64,000 nucleotides of DNA, from the NCBI RefSeq assembly GCF_022919715.1, contig NZ_CP095042.1, positions 2,108,001 to 2,172,000 on the forward strand, given 5' to 3'. Below the pieces are notes generated by a model that ran no database searches, was not told the DNA's origin, and was given only the letters and a program-made list of their open reading frames with translations. This stretch comes from Agromyces sp. H17E-10. GTDB lineage: Bacteria; Actinomycetota; Actinomycetes; Actinomycetales; Microbacteriaceae. Positions 8,522 through 16,031 of this stretch are shown one piece after another. The number at the start of each line of letters is the position of its first letter. Positions within the stretch are counted from its first letter, which is position 1. The position numbers and the translations under genes were made by a program.

Positions 8522-9339
8522 AGGTGCAACCCGCATTCCGTCTTGTCGAGGCCGGCCCAGCGGCCGGACCGGGGGTCTTCGCCCGCGGCGACGGGCTTCG
8601 TGCATGGCTCGCAGCCGATCGAGGGGTAGCCCTCGGTGAGCAGCGGGTTCACGGTCACCCCGAACGCGCCGGCGTAGTCGATGAGGTCGTCGAAGCTCCA
8701 CGCGGCGAGCGGGTTGACCTTGACGAGGCCGTTGCGCTCGTCCCACGTGACGAGCGGCGTGTTCGTGCGGGTCGGCGCCTCGTCGCGGCGCACGCCCGTG
8801 AACCAGAGCTCGTAGCCCGTGAGCGCCTTCTGCAACGGGGCGACCTTGCGCATCGCGCAGCACGAGCCGGGGTCGCGGGCGAAGAGGTCCTTGCCGTACT
8901 TCGCGTCCTGTTCGGCGACGGTGAGCTCGGGCAGCACGTCGACGATGCGCACGTCGAGCGACGCGGCGACGCGGTCGCGCGTCTCGTGGGTCTTCGCGAA
9001 GTGGTAGCCCGTCTCGAGGAAGAGCACGTCGACCCCCGGCAGCGACTGCGCGACCACATGGGGCAGCACGGCGTCGGCCATCGAGCAGGCGACGGCCGTG
9101 GCATCCACGTCGAAATTGCGTGCCACCCAGGCGACGACCTCGTAGGCGGATGCCTCGTCGGCGGCGAGACTCCGGAGCTCGGCGTCACCCGCCTCGGCGA
9201 GGGCGCGGAGGACCTCCGGTGGTCGAGTAGCGCCCGACGAAGGAGGACGCGTATCGAGACCAGGCGCGCGGGTCTCGATACGCTCGCTTGCGCTCGCTAC
9301 TCGACCACCGGTGGTCGACCCCAGGTTGCGCGCGCTCAT
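8518..9339 (-). CDS. cysH: phosphoadenylyl/adenylyl-sulfate reductase (APS reductase, CysH)
   Basis: A 273-residue thiol-dependent reductase that converts APS (or PAPS) to sulfite. Seen: LFLETGYHFAKTHETRD, the paired cysteines in DPGSCCAMRKVAPL and SIGCEPCTKPV that ligate a 4Fe-4S cluster in APS-specific enzymes, and the C-terminal catalytic KTECGLHL. The cluster cysteines and the lack of cysC point to APS as substrate. The N-terminal ~45 residues before LRALAEAGDAELRSLA are repeat-derived (GRVASASERIETR and GLDTRPPSSGATRPPE from 9218-9309). It overlaps both neighbouring genes by ATGA. Confidence 0.94.
   Translation of the reverse strand: MSARNLGSTTGGRVASASERIETRAPGLDTRPPSSGATRPPEVLRALAEAGDAELRSLAADEASAYEVVAWVARNFDVDATAVACSMADAVLPHVVAQSLPGVDVLFLETGYHFAKTHETRDRVAASLDVRIVDVLPELTVAEQDAKYGKDLFARDPGSCCAMRKVAPLQKALTGYELWFTGVRRDEAPTRTNTPLVTWDERNGLVKVNPLAAWSFDDLIDYAGAFGVTVNPLLTEGYPSIGCEPCTKPVAAGEDPRSGRWAGLDKTECGLHL
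9218..9261. repeat. dispersed palindromic element, unit 1, inside cysH
   Basis: A unit of the GTCGAGTAGC...GTATCGAGACC subtype. On the coding strand it reads GLDTRPPSSGATRPP in frame. It is separated by 9 bp from the inverse unit at 9271. Confidence 0.9.
9271..9309. repeat. dispersed palindromic element, unit 2, inside cysH
   Basis: A 39-bp unit, GGTCTCGATACGCTCGCTTG to CTACTCGACCACC, inverse to the one at 9218. On the coding strand it gives GGRVASASERIET close to the CysH N-terminus. Confidence 0.9.
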
Positions 9340-11111
9340 CGCAGCTCCTCCTCGTCGACGCGGTGCGCCCACTCGGCGAAGGTCTCGTCGGTCGAGGCAT
9401 CCCGCTGCTCGATGAACCGCACGACGACCTTCTCGACGTAGTCGGCGAGCCCGTCGGCGGTCACCTTGAGGCCGCGCACGGTGCGGCCGGTGCCGGCCTC
9501 CTCGCGCGTCGTCGAGGCGAGGCCGCCGCCGAGGTGCACCTGGAAGCCGGGCGTCTGGCCGCCGTCGCCGTCGGGCAGCAGCTGGCCCTTGAGGCCGATG
9601 TCGGCGGTCTGGATGCGGGCGCATGAGTTGGGGCAGCCGTTGACGTGCAGGCTGATGGGGTGCGGCAGGTCGATGCCGGCGAGGCGCTCCTCGAGGGCGA
9701 GCACGGCGTCGGTCGCGGTCTGCTTCGTCTCGACGATCGCGAGCTTGCAGAACTCGATGCCCGTGCACGCGATGGTGCCGCGGCGGATGAGGCTCGGCCG
9801 CGCCTGCAGCCCGAGCTCGTCGAGCCCCGCGACGACCCGCTCGACGTCGCGCTCCTCGATGTCGAGTAGAACGATCTTCTGGTGCGGCGTCGTGCGGAGC
9901 CGGCCGGAGCCGACCTCGTCGAGCAGGTCGGCGAGGCGGGTGAGCACGGTGCCCGAGATGCGCCCGACGAACGGGGTCGCACCGATGTAGAAGCGGCCGT
10001 CGTGCTGCCGGTGCACGCCGACGTGGTCGCCCTGGGTGAGGGGCTTGGGGGCCGCGGGCCCGTCGGGCAGCGGGGTCTCGAGGTACTCGGTCTCGAGCAC
10101 CTGGCGGAACTTCTCGGCTCCCCAGTCGGCGACGAGGTACTTGAGGCGGGCGCGGTTGCGCAGGCGTCGGTAGCCGTAGTCGCGGAAGATCGAGGTGACC
10201 CCGAGCCACACCTCGGCGACCCGGTCGGGCGTGACGAAGGCGCCGAGCCGCACCGCGAGGTGCGCGTTGGTCGAGAGGCCGCCGCCGACCCAGAGGTCGT
10301 AGCCGATGCCGAGCTCGGGGTGCTCCACGGCGACGAAGGCCACGTCGTTGATCTCGTGCACGACGTCCTGGCTGGGGTGGCCGGTGATCGCCGACTTGAA
10401 CTTGCGGGGCAGGTTCGCGAGCTCGGGGTCGCCGATGTAGCGCTCCTGGATCTCGAAGATCTGCGGTGTCGGGTCGATCAGCTCGTCGGCCGCGATGCCC
10501 GCCACGGGCGAGCCGAGGATGACGCGCGGCACGTCGCCGCAGGCCTCGGTCGTCGAGAGCCCGACGTTCTCGAGGCGGCGCCAGATCTCGGGCACGTCCT
10601 CGACGCGGATCCAGTGCAGCTGGATGTTCTGCCGGTCGGTGAGGTCGGCGGTGTCGCGGGCGAACTCGGTCGAGATCTCGCCGATGACGCGCAGCTGCCC
10701 GGTCGTGAGCTGGCCGCCGTCGATGCGCACGCGCAGCATGAAGAACTCGTCCTCGAGCTCGTGCGGCTCGAGGGTCGCGGTCTTGCCGCCGTCGATGCCG
10801 GGCTTGCGCTGCGTGTAGAGCCCCCACCAGCGGAAGCGCCCGTGCAGGTCGGTGCCGTCGATCGACGAGAAGCCGCCCTTGGCGTAGATCGTCTCGATGC
10901 GCTCGCGCACGGCGAGGCCGCCGTCCTCCTGCTTCCACTGCTCGTTGGCGTTGAGGGGTTCGGTGCCGTCGACCTTCCACTGGCCGTTGGGACGGTTGGC
11001 GCCCGGGCGGGCGGGTCGGCCCTCGGCTCGGGCGGGGCGCGCGGGCCGCTCGGGCCGGCTGTCGGCGCGGTCCGGGCGCACCGTTTCGCTGAGCGTCACG
11101 GGGGCCTCCAT
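9336..11111 (-). CDS. sir: ferredoxin-dependent sulfite reductase (siroheme/4Fe-4S)
   Basis: A 591-residue nitrite/sulfite reductase. It has two ferredoxin-like half domains and the siroheme-4Fe-4S cysteine motifs CTGIEFC and NGCPNSC (about residues 440-490). TADLTDRQNIQLHWIR is the conserved siroheme-binding Arg-rich strand. It performs the six-electron reduction of sulfite to sulfide. The N-terminal ~45 residues are Arg/Pro-rich and probably disordered. It is the first gene of the operon; the ferredoxin and its reductase are encoded last in the same operon, which supports ferredoxin as donor. The upstream region carries paired TTGCGTCAC motifs. The assignment to sulfite rather than nitrite rests on the operon. 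Confidence 0.93.
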   Translation of the reverse strand: MEAPVTLSETVRPDRADSRPERPARPARAEGRPARPGANRPNGQWKVDGTEPLNANEQWKQEDGGLAVRERIETIYAKGGFSSIDGTDLHGRFRWWGLYTQRKPGIDGGKTATLEPHELEDEFFMLRVRIDGGQLTTGQLRVIGEISTEFARDTADLTDRQNIQLHWIRVEDVPEIWRRLENVGLSTTEACGDVPRVILGSPVAGIAADELIDPTPQIFEIQERYIGDPELANLPRKFKSAITGHPSQDVVHEINDVAFVAVEHPELGIGYDLWVGGGLSTNAHLAVRLGAFVTPDRVAEVWLGVTSIFRDYGYRRLRNRARLKYLVADWGAEKFRQVLETEYLETPLPDGPAAPKPLTQGDHVGVHRQHDGRFYIGATPFVGRISGTVLTRLADLLDEVGSGRLRTTPHQKIVLLDIEERDVERVVAGLDELGLQARPSLIRRGTIACTGIEFCKLAIVETKQTATDAVLALEERLAGIDLPHPISLHVNGCPNSCARIQTADIGLKGQLLPDGDGGQTPGFQVHLGGGLASTTREEAGTGRTVRGLKVTADGLADYVEKVVVRFIEQRDASTDETFAEWAHRVDEEELR

Positions 11112-11204
11112 GGGGTCGGTTCGACGACGGGATGCTCCGCCGATGTGCCGACGCTAGGCGAGGCATCCTCGGGCGGCACGTTCGTGACGGCGGCCCCTGT
11201 CACG

Positions 11205-11243
11205 TTGCGTCACGGCTCGACGCACGGCGCCGTATTGCGTCAC
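11205..11243 (-). promoter_or_regulatory. paired TTGCGTCAC motifs upstream of the sulfur operon
   Basis: The nonamer TTGCGTCAC (GTGACGCAA on the transcribed side) occurs at 11205-11213 and 11235-11243, exactly 30 bp apart, or about three helical turns. A related CGTGACG lies nearby at 11183. The 94-131 bp distance from the sulfite reductase start fits a promoter-proximal regulator site. The binding protein is unknown. Confidence 0.45.
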
Positions 11244-11269
11244 ACGCTTGACATGCGAGAGACCCCGTC

Positions 11270-11310
11270 GGTCGAGTAGCGCCCGACGAAGGAGGGCGCG
11301 TATCGAGACC
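11270..11310. repeat. dispersed palindromic element, single unit, intergenic
   Basis: A 41-bp unit, GGTCGAGTAGCGCCCGACGA to CGTATCGAGACC, lies just downstream of the membrane-protein gene stop at 11320 and upstream of the sulfur operon promoter region. There is no inverse partner, so it is half of the usual pair. Confidence 0.85.
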
Positions 11311-11319
11311 ACGACACCG

Positions 11320-11697
11320 TCACTTCTGCCCGAACCACCGCCACAGCACCGGCGCGGTCGAGACGAGCACGATGGCGAACAGCGTCTGGTTCACGACCCC
11401 GAACAGCGGGATGCCGTTGCTCGCGAAGACCGTCCAGTTCACGGCGATGTCGGCGAGGATCACGACGAGCGCGAGCACGATGCCGGCACGGCGCCGCAAC
11501 GCGAGCAGCACGACCGTGATCGGGTCGAGCAGCGTGAGCGACATCCAGAACACCCGCACCCCGAGCGGGAACCCGGCGTAGGCCTCGGCACCGCCGACGA
11601 CCAGGTCGACGACGTGCGTCGTCGTGCCGACCACGAAGCCCGCGATCCAGACGACGAGGATCACGATGCGGAGTGCGTCGGACTGCTTCCGGGCCAC
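11320..11697 (-). CDS. small membrane protein, unknown function
   Basis: A 125-residue, strongly hydrophobic protein with about four predicted membrane segments (IVILVVWIAGFVVG, VFWMSLTLLDPITVVLLAL, IVLALVVILADIAVNWTVF, TLFAIVLVSTAPVLWRWF). It opens MARKQS and ends WFGQK, giving positive inside termini. The family is not recognised; many actinobacteria have similar DoxX-sized proteins, but no motif supports that. It is transcribed away from the radical SAM gene, and the 207-bp region between them must hold both promoters. It precedes the sulfur operon in the same direction, but a 208-bp gap containing a repeat separates them, so it is probably a separate unit. Confidence 0.75.
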   Translation of the reverse strand: MARKQSDALRIVILVVWIAGFVVGTTTHVVDLVVGGAEAYAGFPLGVRVFWMSLTLLDPITVVLLALRRRAGIVLALVVILADIAVNWTVFASNGIPLFGVVNQTLFAIVLVSTAPVLWRWFGQK

Positions 11698-11750
11698 GAG
11701 CCCAGCCTACGGAGGGGACCCGCCCGCCCAGACAAAGGCCCGGTCGGCCC

Positions 11751-11814
11751 AGTTACAGGACAATACGGTCACCACCCCGGCATGCGGGTGTGCCGGTCGC
11801 CTGATCCTGTAAGT
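11751..11814. promoter_or_regulatory. widely spaced inverted repeat AGTTACAGGA/TCCTGTAAGT in a divergent promoter region
   Basis: AGTTACAGGA at 11751-11760 and TCCTGTAAGT at 11805-11814 are inverted copies with a single mismatch, 44 bp apart, between the divergent membrane-protein and radical SAM genes. They stand out as A/T-containing islands in GC-rich DNA. Possible looped operator half-sites or two -10-like regions. Confidence 0.35.
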
Positions 11815-11904
11815 TCGGCGGCGATCACCGCGCGATGCGCGCCTCGAGGCACGACGCCCGCGCGGTACTCCCGCCCGAGGCATCCCGGCCGATATCGTGA
11901 GCGC

Positions 11905-13536
11905 ATGCCGACCACCGCTGGTACCGGGATGCCGCTGCGCGACTATCGCGTGCATCGCTACGTCAACGCGTTCTGCCCGCGGTGTCACGAGGAGGATCCC
12001 GAGCGGCCGCTCGCCGACGTCGCCCGGCTCTCGGGGTGGCTCGCGATCCGCGACGACCGCGTGTGGCTCGAGCGCGGCTGCCCGACGCACGGGCTCGTGA
12101 GCACGATGTACGACGAGTCGCCCGAGATCCTCAGCTACCTCGAGCAGTGGACCGCCCCGACGAAGGTGCACACGCCCGACCTGACGGGCAACTTCAAGCC
12201 CGTGCCGTCGGCCTACGAAGACGGCCTGCCCGAGATGCAGACGCAGCACACGTGCATCCTGCTCGAGGACCTGACCGACCACTGCAACCTGCGCTGCCCG
12301 ACGTGCTTCGCCGAGTCGGGGCCTGCGGCGACCGCGGTCGCGCCCCTTGCCGAGGTGCTCGCCTCGGTCGACGCGAAGCTCGCGCGCGAGAACGACCGCA
12401 TCGACGTGCTCATGCTCTCGGGCGGCGAGCCGACGCTGTACCCGTGGCTCGAGCAGCTGCTCGACCACCTCGTCGCGCGACCGGTCGTGCGCATCCTGCT
12501 CAACTCCAACGGCCTGCGCATCGCGCAGGACGACGCGCTCGTCGAGACGCTCAAGAAGCATCGCGAGCGGGTCGAGGTGTACCTGCAGTTCGACGGCGAG
12601 AGCGCCCAGGCGTCGGCGTACCACCGCGGCGCCGACATCCGCCGGTTCAAGGACCGCGCGCTCGAGCGACTGTCGGAGGCGGGCGTCTTCACGACCCTCA
12701 CGATGACGGCGGCGCTCGGGGTGAACGACGGCGAGATCGGTGCCGTGATCCGCCGCGCGATGACGACGCCGTACGTCGGCGGCGTGACGATCCAGCCCGT
12801 GTTCGGGTCGGGCCGTTCGGCCGGTATCGACCCGAACGACCGGCTCACGCACACCGGCGTGCTCGCCCGCCTCGAGTCGCAGACCGACGGTGAGGTCACC
12901 TGGCGCGACCTCACCGCGCTGCCGTGCAGCCACCCGCACTGCTGCTCGGTCGGCTACCTGCTGAAAGACGACTCGGGCGAATGGAACTCGCTCACCAAGC
13001 TCGTCGGGCACGACCGGCTGAAGGAGTTCCTCGACCTCAACCCCGACCTCATCGCGAACCGCATCGCCGACAGCAACATCAACCAGGCGCTGAAGGACAG
13101 CGTCAAGCAGTCGTTGCTCGACCTGCTCAGCGAGCAGTCGTCGCTTTCGCACCCGTCGATCGGCTCGCTGTGGAAGGACATCTGCACGGGCTGCGACCTC
13201 GGCATCGGCACGCTCACCCAGCTCGCTGCGTCGGCACTCCCGGGCCAGCACAAGCGGCTGCGCCGGTTCCTCGGCGAACGCGTGAAGCGCATCACCGTGA
13301 AGCCGTTCATGGACATCAACACGATGATCGAGGAGCGGCTCACCCAGTGCTGCGTGCACGTCGCGACCGTCAACGAGAAGACCTCCGCGCACCAGTGCGC
13401 GCCGTTCTGCGCGGTGCAGGCGTGGGCGCCGCTCGGACGGACCCGCATCTCGACCGCGACCGGTTCGGCCGCGGCATCCGCATCGGGTGACGGCGCGGCC
13501 GACGGGCGTCAGCAGCTGCCGGTGACGGTGGCGTGA
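11905..13536 (+). CDS. radical SAM protein of the COG1964/tetraether-synthase-like family
   Basis: A 543-residue radical SAM enzyme. The SAM-cluster motif CNLRCPTCF lies at about residues 129-137, preceded by a cysteine-containing N-terminal part (FCPRCHEEDP, RGCPTHG) and followed by SGGEPTLYP, the usual glycine-rich SAM motif. The C-terminus has more cysteine groups (PCSHPHCCSVGY, CTGCDLG, QCCVHV, QCAPFCAVQ), suggesting extra Fe-S clusters. The layout matches COG1964, the family of archaeal MJ0619, known as tetraether synthase (Tes), which joins lipid chains by C-C bonds. It heads a co-directional cluster with membrane proteins and an Lgt-like protein, so a membrane-lipid substrate is a reasonable inference but unproven. 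The ATG at 11905 begins the conserved RYVNAFCPRC region. Confidence 0.85.
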   Translation: MPTTAGTGMPLRDYRVHRYVNAFCPRCHEEDPERPLADVARLSGWLAIRDDRVWLERGCPTHGLVSTMYDESPEILSYLEQWTAPTKVHTPDLTGNFKPVPSAYEDGLPEMQTQHTCILLEDLTDHCNLRCPTCFAESGPAATAVAPLAEVLASVDAKLARENDRIDVLMLSGGEPTLYPWLEQLLDHLVARPVVRILLNSNGLRIAQDDALVETLKKHRERVEVYLQFDGESAQASAYHRGADIRRFKDRALERLSEAGVFTTLTMTAALGVNDGEIGAVIRRAMTTPYVGGVTIQPVFGSGRSAGIDPNDRLTHTGVLARLESQTDGEVTWRDLTALPCSHPHCCSVGYLLKDDSGEWNSLTKLVGHDRLKEFLDLNPDLIANRIADSNINQALKDSVKQSLLDLLSEQSSLSHPSIGSLWKDICTGCDLGIGTLTQLAASALPGQHKRLRRFLGERVKRITVKPFMDINTMIEERLTQCCVHVATVNEKTSAHQCAPFCAVQAWAPLGRTRISTATGSAAASASGDGAADGRQQLPVTVA

Positions 13537-13546
13537 GGGGGATCGC

Positions 13547-13927
13547 ATGGGCGACGCGGCGGCCGGCGGCGGGTTCGAGACGGGGGATGCCACGGGCTCG
13601 AGCCCGTTCGCGGGCCTGAACCGCTTCGACGAGACGGTCGGCGCGCCGCCCGCACCTGCGCCCTACGACCCGCTGCGCCTGTGCGTCTTCACGACGATCG
13701 CGCTCATCACGTGCGTGCTCGGGCCGATCTCGCTCGCCGTGTTCGCGGGCATCGCGATCTCCGGGTACGCGAAGGCCCGCCGGGCCGGCCTCCTGCGCTC
13801 GAAGTGCAAGCTCGGCGACACGCGCAACGTGCTCGCCTACCTCATCGTGCTCGAGGTGCTCGCGATCGTGGCCGTGCCGTTCTGGGTGATGCTCTGGGCG
13901 ACCGCGCTCGCCGGGATCGGGAGCTGA
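13547..13927 (+). CDS. small membrane protein of the radical SAM/Lgt-like cluster
   Basis: A 126-residue protein with a Gly/Ala/Pro-rich cytoplasmic N-terminus (about residues 1-45) and two long hydrophobic stretches: CVFTTIALITCVLGPISLAVFAGIAI and NVLAYLIVLEVLAIVAVPFWVMLW. They are joined by a short basic loop (AKARRAGLLRSKCK). The architecture resembles DUF4190-like proteins, but I cannot confirm membership. It sits 10 bases after the radical SAM stop and 3 bases before the Lgt-like start, so it is almost surely co-translated with them. Confidence 0.75.
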   Translation: MGDAAAGGGFETGDATGSSPFAGLNRFDETVGAPPAPAPYDPLRLCVFTTIALITCVLGPISLAVFAGIAISGYAKARRAGLLRSKCKLGDTRNVLAYLIVLEVLAIVAVPFWVMLWATALAGIGS

Positions 13928-13930
13928 GCG

Positions 13931-14836
13931 ATGTACCCGACGCTGCCCGACGTCATCGGCTGGGGTCCGCCGATCGACACGCACTCGTTGTTCGTCTCGC
14001 TCGCGATGCTCGCCGCAGGCCTCGTCTTCGTCGTCGAGTCGCGCCGCCGCGGCCAGACCGACGCGCGCGTTGCAGCCCTCGTGCTCGGCGCGCTCGCCGG
14101 AGCCGCGATCTTCTCGCGGCTCGGCACCTGGATGCGGCACCTCGACCCCTCGCAGAACCTCGACCTCGTGACGCAGCTCACGCAGGGCAACGCCTCGGTG
14201 CTGAGCGCGCTCGTCGGCGCGTGGCTCGGCGTGCACATCGCGAAGCGACTCGTGAAGTACCCGCTGCGCACGGGCGACCTGTTCGCGCCGGCGGTCGCGC
14301 TCGCCATGGCGATCGGGCGATTCGGATGCCTCTTCACCGAGCTGCCCGGAACCCCGACCGGTGCCGACTGGGGCATCGTGCTCGACGAGGCCGCCGCCGC
14401 ACGGGTGGGCGGGCCGGCCGGGGTGCCGCTGCACCCGAGCTTCGTGTACGAGATCGTGTTCCAGGCGGTCGCGTTCTGCCTGTTGTGGTTCTGGCTGCGG
14501 CACAAGCCCATCGCCGCCGGCGAGACGCTCACGATCTACATCGCCGCGTACGCGATCTTCCGGTTCTTCATCGAGTTCGTGCGCGGCAACGAGGTCGCCT
14601 GGATGGGGCTCACCCGACCGCAGCTGTTCCTCGCCGTCACGATTCCGCTGCTGCTCGCCCGCCTCGCCTGGAAGGCCTGGCGCGGCGGGTTCGCGGATCG
14701 GGCGGCGGGCGACGAGGCCGCCGCTGCTCCCACTGCGACGGCCGCCACCGCGCTCTCCGCACCGACTGCCGTTGCCGTTCCCACCGCTGCTCCCGAATCG
14801 ACCGAGAGGACGACCGCGCATGGCTCCAGAACCTGA
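13931..14836 (+). CDS. prolipoprotein diacylglyceryl transferase (Lgt)-like membrane protein
   Basis: A 301-residue polytopic protein of the Lgt fold. Seen: the N-terminal YPTLPDVIGWGPPIDTHS, the GDLFAPAVALAMAIGRFGCLF segment equivalent to the Lgt signature with its essential Arg (IGRFGC), HPSFVYEI (the Lgt HPTQLYE region) and FRFFIEFVRG near the C-terminus. Classical Lgt transfers diacylglycerol from phosphatidylglycerol to lipoprotein cysteines. Whether this is the housekeeping enzyme is doubtful: it is embedded in a radical SAM cluster, with divergent motif residues and an unusual Ala/Pro tail (about residues 260-301). It may be a paralogue acting on another lipid or protein. Its end overlaps the next gene by 17 bases. 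Confidence 0.8.
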   Translation: MYPTLPDVIGWGPPIDTHSLFVSLAMLAAGLVFVVESRRRGQTDARVAALVLGALAGAAIFSRLGTWMRHLDPSQNLDLVTQLTQGNASVLSALVGAWLGVHIAKRLVKYPLRTGDLFAPAVALAMAIGRFGCLFTELPGTPTGADWGIVLDEAAAARVGGPAGVPLHPSFVYEIVFQAVAFCLLWFWLRHKPIAAGETLTIYIAAYAIFRFFIEFVRGNEVAWMGLTRPQLFLAVTIPLLLARLAWKAWRGGFADRAAGDEAAAAPTATAATALSAPTAVAVPTAAPESTERTTAHGSRT

Positions 14837-15410
14837 CGACCCCACGCCCGATCCCACGCCCGACGACGCGGAGCCGGGTCAGCCGACGCCGGTCGAGCCC
14901 GGGGCCGCCGAGCCGACACCTGTCGAGCTGCCGCCGGGGGAGCCGGCACCCGCCGCTGACTCGGCGCCCCCGCCGGTCGAGCCCGGTGCGCCGGCCGGTC
15001 TGCCCGCGTACGGCCCGCCCCCACCGCTCGCGAAGCCCGGCTGGGCGGCGGAGCCTCCGGCGTACGGCGAGTCGACCGGAGCCCAGCCGCCGCCCTACGG
15101 CACGCCGGGGGCGGGCGAGGCGCAGAAGCAGGGGCTCGGCATGGGCGCCGGCATCGGCGTCGGCGTGGGCATCGGCTGCGGGGCCCATGTGATCGCGATC
15201 GTGCTCATGCTCGCGACGCTGATGTTCGGGTCGAGCATCGCCGGTCCGACCGTGTTCGGCATCATCTGGCCGTTCGTGCTCGTGGCGCTCGTCGCGATCG
15301 TCATGCTCTTCTTCAAGAAGACGCGCGGCATCGCGATCGGCATGCTCATCGTCGGCGCCGCCGCGTGGATCGTGGTGCTCGGCCCGTGCCTCGGCATGGC
15401 GTACGCCTGA
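14820..15410 (+). CDS. proline-rich membrane protein, last of the radical SAM/Lgt-like cluster
   Basis: A 196-residue protein. The first ~105 residues are a Pro/Ala/Glu-rich low-complexity region (repeats of PTPVE, PPPVEPGAP, PPAYG), followed by a Gly-rich segment (GMGAGIGVGVGIGCG) and about three membrane segments in the C-terminal half (AHVIAIVLMLATLMF, VFGIIWPFVLVALVAIVMLFF, IGMLIVGAAAWIVVLGPCL). Such Pro-rich plus TM layouts occur in actinobacterial cell-envelope proteins, but no family is recognised. The ATG at 14820 overlaps the Lgt-like gene and gives co-translation. Function is likely tied to the membrane or envelope step of the cluster. Confidence 0.72.
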   Translation: MAPEPDDPTPDPTPDDAEPGQPTPVEPGAAEPTPVELPPGEPAPAADSAPPPVEPGAPAGLPAYGPPPPLAKPGWAAEPPAYGESTGAQPPPYGTPGAGEAQKQGLGMGAGIGVGVGIGCGAHVIAIVLMLATLMFGSSIAGPTVFGIIWPFVLVALVAIVMLFFKKTRGIAIGMLIVGAAAWIVVLGPCLGMAYA

Positions 15411-15495
15411 ACAGGGGCCGACCGCGCGCCGCCGGTGTAGCGTGCGGCTACGCCCTACCGATCCGCCCTGCCGACGACGCCTGAGACGAGACGAC

Positions 15496-16023
15496 ATGCA
15501 CCCGAACGAACCCATCGCGCCCGACCTCGCGACGGAACAGCGCCGCCCAGCGGTGCGGCGTCTCCCAGTGGCCGCCACCGCGATGATCGCAGCCACCGCG
15601 CTCGGCGCGCTGCTGTCCGGCTGCACCGTGGCCGCGCAGAACACGGCCGTGGCGGCACCCGAGACCACGCCGGCCGTCGCCGACGCAGAGTTGCCGCCCG
15701 AGGCGGATGCAGCGAATCTCTGCGGCCAGGCGAGCGCGCTCGAGGGCATCCGATACCGATCCGAATGGGAGCACGGACAGGGCGCGATCGACGATGCGGC
15801 GCTCGCGTCACGGGTTGCGGCACTCCACGACGCGTGGACGTATCTCGTCGCGGGAGACACCGACGTGACCCCGGCCGTGAAGTACGTGCAGCGGGTCGTC
15901 GCCGAGGGCGGGCTCGCTGCCTCCGCGGGCGAGTACCAGACCGCGATGAGCAAGCTCGCAGAAGCGTGCGACTCCAGCGGCTCGATGATCGTCATCAGCG
16001 CCTTGCCGGGGCAGGGCGGCTGA
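15496..16023 (+). CDS. small lipoprotein, unknown function
   Basis: A 175-residue protein. After a 24-residue basic leader comes VAATAMIAATALGALLSGC, a lipoprotein signal with lipobox LSGC, then an Ala/Thr/Pro linker and a helical domain with two cysteines (NLCGQ, EACDS). It is probably membrane-anchored outside the cell. The start at 15496 was chosen over the upstream in-frame start at 15442 because it keeps the n-region short. It follows the radical SAM cluster by 85 bases on the same strand and may belong to it or be independent. Similar in design, but not obviously homologous, to the lipoprotein at 111. Confidence 0.72.
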   Translation: MHPNEPIAPDLATEQRRPAVRRLPVAATAMIAATALGALLSGCTVAAQNTAVAAPETTPAVADAELPPEADAANLCGQASALEGIRYRSEWEHGQGAIDDAALASRVAALHDAWTYLVAGDTDVTPAVKYVQRVVAEGGLAASAGEYQTAMSKLAEACDSSGSMIVISALPGQGG

Positions 16024-16031
16024 CCGGGTCG

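Noticed and set aside
11249..11254. TTGACA on the plus strand as a promoter
   Set aside because: No plus-strand gene starts until 11905 and no -10 follows at a proper distance.
11707..13593. 628-codon antisense frame across the radical SAM gene
   Set aside because: It has an Arg/Val/Asp-rich composition typical of a mirror frame and no recognisable motif; the radical SAM frame has clear cysteine motifs.
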